A stretch of 8,596 nt of DNA from Alphaproteobacteria bacterium (GTDB taxonomy: Bacteria > Pseudomonadota > Alphaproteobacteria > BOG-932 > Roseiterribacteraceae), in assembly GCA_903970575.1 (NCBI GenBank), contig CAJCJC010000306.1, forward strand, positions 1 through 8,596, in the 5' to 3' direction. The notes beneath the pieces are model-generated. The model did not search any database, was not told the DNA's origin, and saw only the letters and a list, made by a program, of their open reading frames with translations. Below are positions 6,266 to 8,596 of the stretch, one piece after another (the first letter of the stretch is position 1; every line of letters begins with the position of its first letter). Made by a program: the position numbers and the translations under genes.

Positions 6266-7150
6266 TCAGCGTTGTGCATCCTCCAACATCGTTTTGGTCA
6301 GCGGATGTTCGGCGTCGTTAAGGGCTTCCAGAATCTCGAAGTGGTTGCAATCGAGCACCAACGCCGGTCGCGCCAGTCGACCCATGCCGCCAAGGGCGGC
6401 CGCGAAAACCTCCGATTGCCGCTTGAACTCGGGCGAATCCTTGGATCCCCACGCTATCGTCACGCATCCCGCGACCCGGTTCAGATTGCGCATGGGGCTC
6501 AGCGCCTCGATTTGCTCTGAACTAAGGTCGATATAGCGACGGCGCGCCGACAGCATGACCGGATATAGATCATAGAGACCGCTCAGCAGGGTTGCGCCTT
6601 TGATATTTGGCGCGGGCAAATTCAATGCGGTCCAATCGGTGGTGAGCATCACGGCCGCCAAATGTGCGCCGGATGAATGCCCGATGAGATTGAGATTCTC
6701 GCGATCTCCGCCGAACTTCCCGATTTCGCGCTTGATCCAGACAAGCGCCTGCCTGATTTGTGACGCCATCTCGACCATCGTTATCGCTGGCAGACACGCG
6801 AATCCGACGACGACAAGGATGCAGCCGGCGGACATGACAGCGGGCGCGGGTCCGTAAAAGGCTTCACGCATGGCGAGCCGCCAGGCGCCTCCATGGATCA
6901 TGATCAGAACCGGAGCGCTGTTTGCGCCGGCTGGGGCGAAGATATCCACGAATTGTTTTTCGCCGGACCCATAGCGCATGGTGCGCGGCGGAGCTTGGCG
7001 AGCGACTTCAATACTCTTGATAAAAATCCGCGCTTGGATCTCCTCCGCGTCCGCCGCCCAGAAATCCTGATCGTACGCCCGGTCCAGCGACTCCTGGGAA
7101 TAATCCAGGAATATCGGCGAAGACGAGGGTTCGGTTTCGATGGCTTCCAT
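6266..7150 (-). CDS. Alpha/beta hydrolase, KynB/arylformamidase-like, 294 aa
   Basis: This is an alpha/beta-hydrolase of the carboxylesterase/arylformamidase branch, cytoplasmic with no signal peptide. Numbered from ATG 7150, HGGAW (86-90) supplies the oxyanion hole. GHSSG (157-161) holds nucleophile S159. D238 (GSKDSPEFKRQS) and H270 (CNHFEIL) complete the triad. The SPEFxRQS and NHFxIL contexts are typical of kynurenine-formamidase-like enzymes, which hydrolyse N-formyl or other activated amides and esters. The N-terminus (LDYSQESLDRAYDQDF) also fits that group. A TTG at 7201 would add 17 residues but has no Shine-Dalgarno. ATG 7150 lacks a clear one too, yet starts closer to the conserved region. 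The gene is convergent with the Rieske pair and divergent from the LLM oxygenase, so it may share regulation with the latter. A role in deformylation or amide hydrolysis of a pathway intermediate is inferred. Confidence 0.85.
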   Translation of the reverse strand: MEAIETEPSSSPIFLDYSQESLDRAYDQDFWAADAEEIQARIFIKSIEVARQAPPRTMRYGSGEKQFVDIFAPAGANSAPVLIMIHGGAWRLAMREAFYGPAPAVMSAGCILVVVGFACLPAITMVEMASQIRQALVWIKREIGKFGGDRENLNLIGHSSGAHLAAVMLTTDWTALNLPAPNIKGATLLSGLYDLYPVMLSARRRYIDLSSEQIEALSPMRNLNRVAGCVTIAWGSKDSPEFKRQSEVFAAALGGMGRLARPALVLDCNHFEILEALNDAEHPLTKTMLEDAQR

Positions 7151-7233
7151 AGGTTGGTAATATAATCGAACCGGGAAGAAACGCGCGCCAGTTTCGAGCA
7201 AGAATCGAGGCGCTGTCGCGCAAGCCCGACATT

Positions 7234-7260
7234 ATCGATCAGGATACTAATATGATCGAT
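7234..7260. promoter_or_regulatory. 8-bp inverted repeat ATCGATCA-N11-TGATCGAT, candidate operator
   Basis: Perfect 8-bp arms (7234-7241 and 7253-7260) flank an AT-rich 11-bp centre in the gap between the divergent alpha/beta hydrolase and LLM oxygenase genes. The repeat lies 27 bp upstream of the LLM start, where a bound repressor would block transcription or an activator could contact polymerase. A TATGAT in the right half (7251-7256) could serve as a -10 box for the LLM gene, but no good -35 accompanies it. Confidence 0.45.
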
Positions 7261-7274
7261 CGGTTAGCCGGTGC

Positions 7275-7279
7275 GGGAG
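7275..7279 (+). promoter_or_regulatory. Shine-Dalgarno GGGAG for the LLM oxygenase
   Basis: GGGAG lies 8 bases before ATG 7288 and supports that start. The start leaves a 30-residue N-terminal extension before the conserved domain. Confidence 0.6.
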
Positions 7280-7287
7280 TTTAGATA

Positions 7288-8448
7288 ATGACGCAAATCG
7301 CGGAGGCTGAACCCGTCCAGTTCAAGGGTTCGGGAAATCGACTGGATTTCGGCTTGCCGTCGGATTTAGGCGGGAAGGATTTAGGCGTGTTCCTGCCGAT
7401 GGCGAATGGAGGCTGGATCCTATCCACCAACGCGCCCCTCCTCGACGGCTCTTACGAATACAACCATAAGGTGGCCATTCTGGCCGAGGAGATCGGCCTC
7501 GATTTCATCATGTCGATGGCGAAATGGCGGGGATATGGAGGCGTTACCCAGCAATGGCATTCAGCGCTGGACTCGCAGATTCTGATGGCCGCCCTCGCCG
7601 CGGTGACCAAGCGCGTCAAGGTGCTGACGACCGTACACACGTTGCTGCAAAACCCCGCCGTGACCGCCAAGATGATCGCGACATTGGACCAGATCAGCAA
7701 TGGCCGCGCCGGCCTCAACATCGTGACGGGCGCCTATAAAGGCGAATTCGAGCAGATGCATGCGTGGCGCGACACGGTCGGTCATGACGAGCGCTATGAT
7801 CTTGCTGAGGAATGGATCACCATTATCAAGCGACTGTGGACCGAGGAGTCCGTGACGTTTAACGGCAAATATTTCCAAATGGACGATTGCCAATCCGCTC
7901 CAAAGCCACGCCGGCAGCCTTTTCTGGTTTGCGCGGGGACTTCGGAGCGCGGCATCCGCTTTACCGCCGAGACGGCGGACGCCATGTTCGCCGGCGGCAA
8001 GGATGACCACGAGCTGGCCCATATCAGCAACAGCGTGAAGGCCATGGCCCGTGGGGCCGGCCGGTCCATCAAGACCTATACGATGATGAACCTCGTGATC
8101 GGCGATACCGACGCGGCCGCCGAGGCAGAGGCCGATCATTTTCGCGCCGGATTCGATTTCGAGGCCTGCAAGGGGATGATGCGCGCCTATGGGCTCCTGG
8201 ACGCCGAAATCGGCAAGGAGAATTCCTTCGTACAAAACGCACGATCGAGCTTTATGTCGGCCCGTATCATCGGCTCGGCGGAAACCGTCGCCACGCGGCT
8301 GATCGAGATGATCGAATATTGCGACCTTGACGGGGTCATGTTGATTTTCCCCGATTATCTAAAGTCGATGCCGGTTTTCGCGCGGGAAATTATGCCCCGG
8401 ATTCGCGCGCGGTTCCCGGAGAAAGCGGAGCTTACCTATGCCGTCTGA
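7288..8448 (+). CDS. LLM-class flavin-dependent oxygenase, RutA/SfnG-like, 386 aa
   Basis: This is a bacterial-luciferase-like (LLM) TIM-barrel monooxygenase using reduced FMN from a separate reductase. After a 30-residue extension, LGVFLPMANGGWILSTNAP (32-50) closely parallels the start of E. coli RutA (GVFVPIGNNGWLISTHAP). FIMSMAKWRGYGG (73-85), ATLDQISNGRAGLNIVTG (131-148, with N144), EFEQM, HDERYDLAEEW, FQMDDCQSAPKP and VCAGTSERG follow in family order. RutA cleaves the uracil ring at an amide bond with a flavin-N5-peroxide. Relatives such as SfnG, DszA and HcbA1 oxidise sulfones or chloroarenes. The RutA-type signature makes oxidative cleavage of a cyclic amide or ureide plausible, but the E. 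coli enzyme is far enough away that uracil should not be assumed. The gene overlaps the next hydrolase by 11 bases, much as rutA precedes rutB. It is divergent from the formamidase-like gene. Confidence 0.88.
   Translation: MTQIAEAEPVQFKGSGNRLDFGLPSDLGGKDLGVFLPMANGGWILSTNAPLLDGSYEYNHKVAILAEEIGLDFIMSMAKWRGYGGVTQQWHSALDSQILMAALAAVTKRVKVLTTVHTLLQNPAVTAKMIATLDQISNGRAGLNIVTGAYKGEFEQMHAWRDTVGHDERYDLAEEWITIIKRLWTEESVTFNGKYFQMDDCQSAPKPRRQPFLVCAGTSERGIRFTAETADAMFAGGKDDHELAHISNSVKAMARGAGRSIKTYTMMNLVIGDTDAAAEAEADHFRAGFDFEACKGMMRAYGLLDAEIGKENSFVQNARSSFMSARIIGSAETVATRLIEMIEYCDLDGVMLIFPDYLKSMPVFAREIMPRIRARFPEKAELTYAV
8427..8430 (+). promoter_or_regulatory. Shine-Dalgarno GGAG for the terminal hydrolase
   Basis: GGAG inside the end of the LLM gene lies 7 bases before ATG 8438. 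It supports a start that overlaps the LLM coding region. Confidence 0.6.
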
Positions 8449-8596
8449 TCTCGCTCTGCTCGATCCTCTGGTCGAGCCATCGCTGCTTCCGCCGATGATC
8501 GTTCCCGGCCGTACGGCCCTAGTCGTCATCGATGTCCAGGAGGATTTCGTCTCGCCGGCGGGCGCGGCGGGCCATTGGGGGATCGATCTCGGGGCG
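8438..8596 (+). CDS. Second isochorismatase-like cysteine hydrolase, N-terminal fragment (runs off right edge)
   Basis: ATG 8438 opens a frame of 53 codons to the window end, in a different frame from the LLM gene it overlaps by 11 bases. Residues about 26-37 (TALVVIDVQEDF) are the first conserved strand of the isochorismatase/cysteine hydrolase family. D32 is the expected catalytic Asp, followed by the family's SPxGAxGxxGID segment. The catalytic Lys and Cys lie beyond the edge and cannot be checked. It would be a cytoplasmic amidase, carbamoyl or nicotinamidase-type hydrolase. Its place directly after a RutA-like oxygenase recalls rutAB, where RutB hydrolyses the ureido acid that RutA makes. 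The sequence seen is too short, and not specifically RutB-like, to name it rutB. It is clearly distinct from the cysteine hydrolase at 1575. Confidence 0.8.
   Translation, partial: MPSDLALLDPLVEPSLLPPMIVPGRTALVVIDVQEDFVSPAGAAGHWGIDLGA

Noticed and set aside
7161..7166. TATAAT on the plus strand upstream of the LLM gene
   Set aside because: It has no acceptable -35 element 16-18 bp upstream and lies over 120 bp from the LLM start, so I do not call it a promoter.
7151..7201. TTG 7201 as the start of the alpha/beta hydrolase
   Set aside because: It adds 17 residues outside the family's conserved N-terminus and has no Shine-Dalgarno. It also pushes the coding region further into the divergent gap. 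It cannot be fully excluded.
7561..8235. A 224-codon minus-strand frame inside the LLM gene
   Set aside because: It is antisense to conserved LLM coding sequence, with no motif and no plausible start context.

Overview
The window is GC-rich and densely coding, with short intergenic gaps and long antisense shadow frames. Its protein families (Rieske oxygenases, a TauD/TfdA dioxygenase, an LLM flavin monooxygenase, isochorismatase-like hydrolases, MFS and APC transporters) suggest a catabolic accessory region of a proteobacterium. An alphaproteobacterium, possibly a sphingomonad, fits best, but that is an impression from composition and gene content only. No RNA gene, insertion sequence, CRISPR array or regulator gene is visible.

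Layout, left to right. (1) A minus-strand unit: an MFS transporter (92-1366) followed by a TauD/TfdA-family dioxygenase that starts at 92 and runs off the left edge; the two are joined by a TAATG stop/start overlap. (2) A divergent intergenic region (1367-1574) rich in inverted repeats. (3) A plus-strand biuret-hydrolase-like cysteine hydrolase (1575-2228) that appears to start at an ATT codon. (4) A convergent minus-strand APC-superfamily permease (2225-3703) whose stop codon overlaps that of the hydrolase. (5) A second divergent region (3704-3799). (6) Two tandem Rieske oxygenase alpha subunits on the plus strand (3800-5080 and 5077-6252), coupled by a GTGA overlap. (7) A convergent minus-strand KynB/arylformamidase-like alpha/beta hydrolase (6266-7150). 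(8) A third divergent region (7151-7287) with an 8-bp inverted repeat. (9) A RutA/SfnG-type LLM flavin oxygenase (7288-8448), overlapped by 11 bases by the start of a second isochorismatase-like hydrolase (8438 to beyond the right edge).

How they may work together (inference). Four gene products belong to families that hydrolyse or oxidatively cleave C-N or amide bonds: the two isochorismatase-fold hydrolases, the formamidase-like alpha/beta hydrolase and the RutA-like oxygenase. Three are activating oxygenases, one 2-oxoglutarate/Fe(II) type and two Rieske, and two are transporters. This reads as a catabolic island for a nitrogen-containing organic compound, such as a cyclic amide or ureide, an N-alkylated heterocycle or a related amine. 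Oxidation (hydroxylation or N-dealkylation) would come first, then flavin-dependent ring or amide opening, then stepwise hydrolysis. The substrate cannot be read from the sequence. No reductase for the Rieske enzymes, flavin reductase for the LLM enzyme or regulator lies in the window, so these must be encoded elsewhere.
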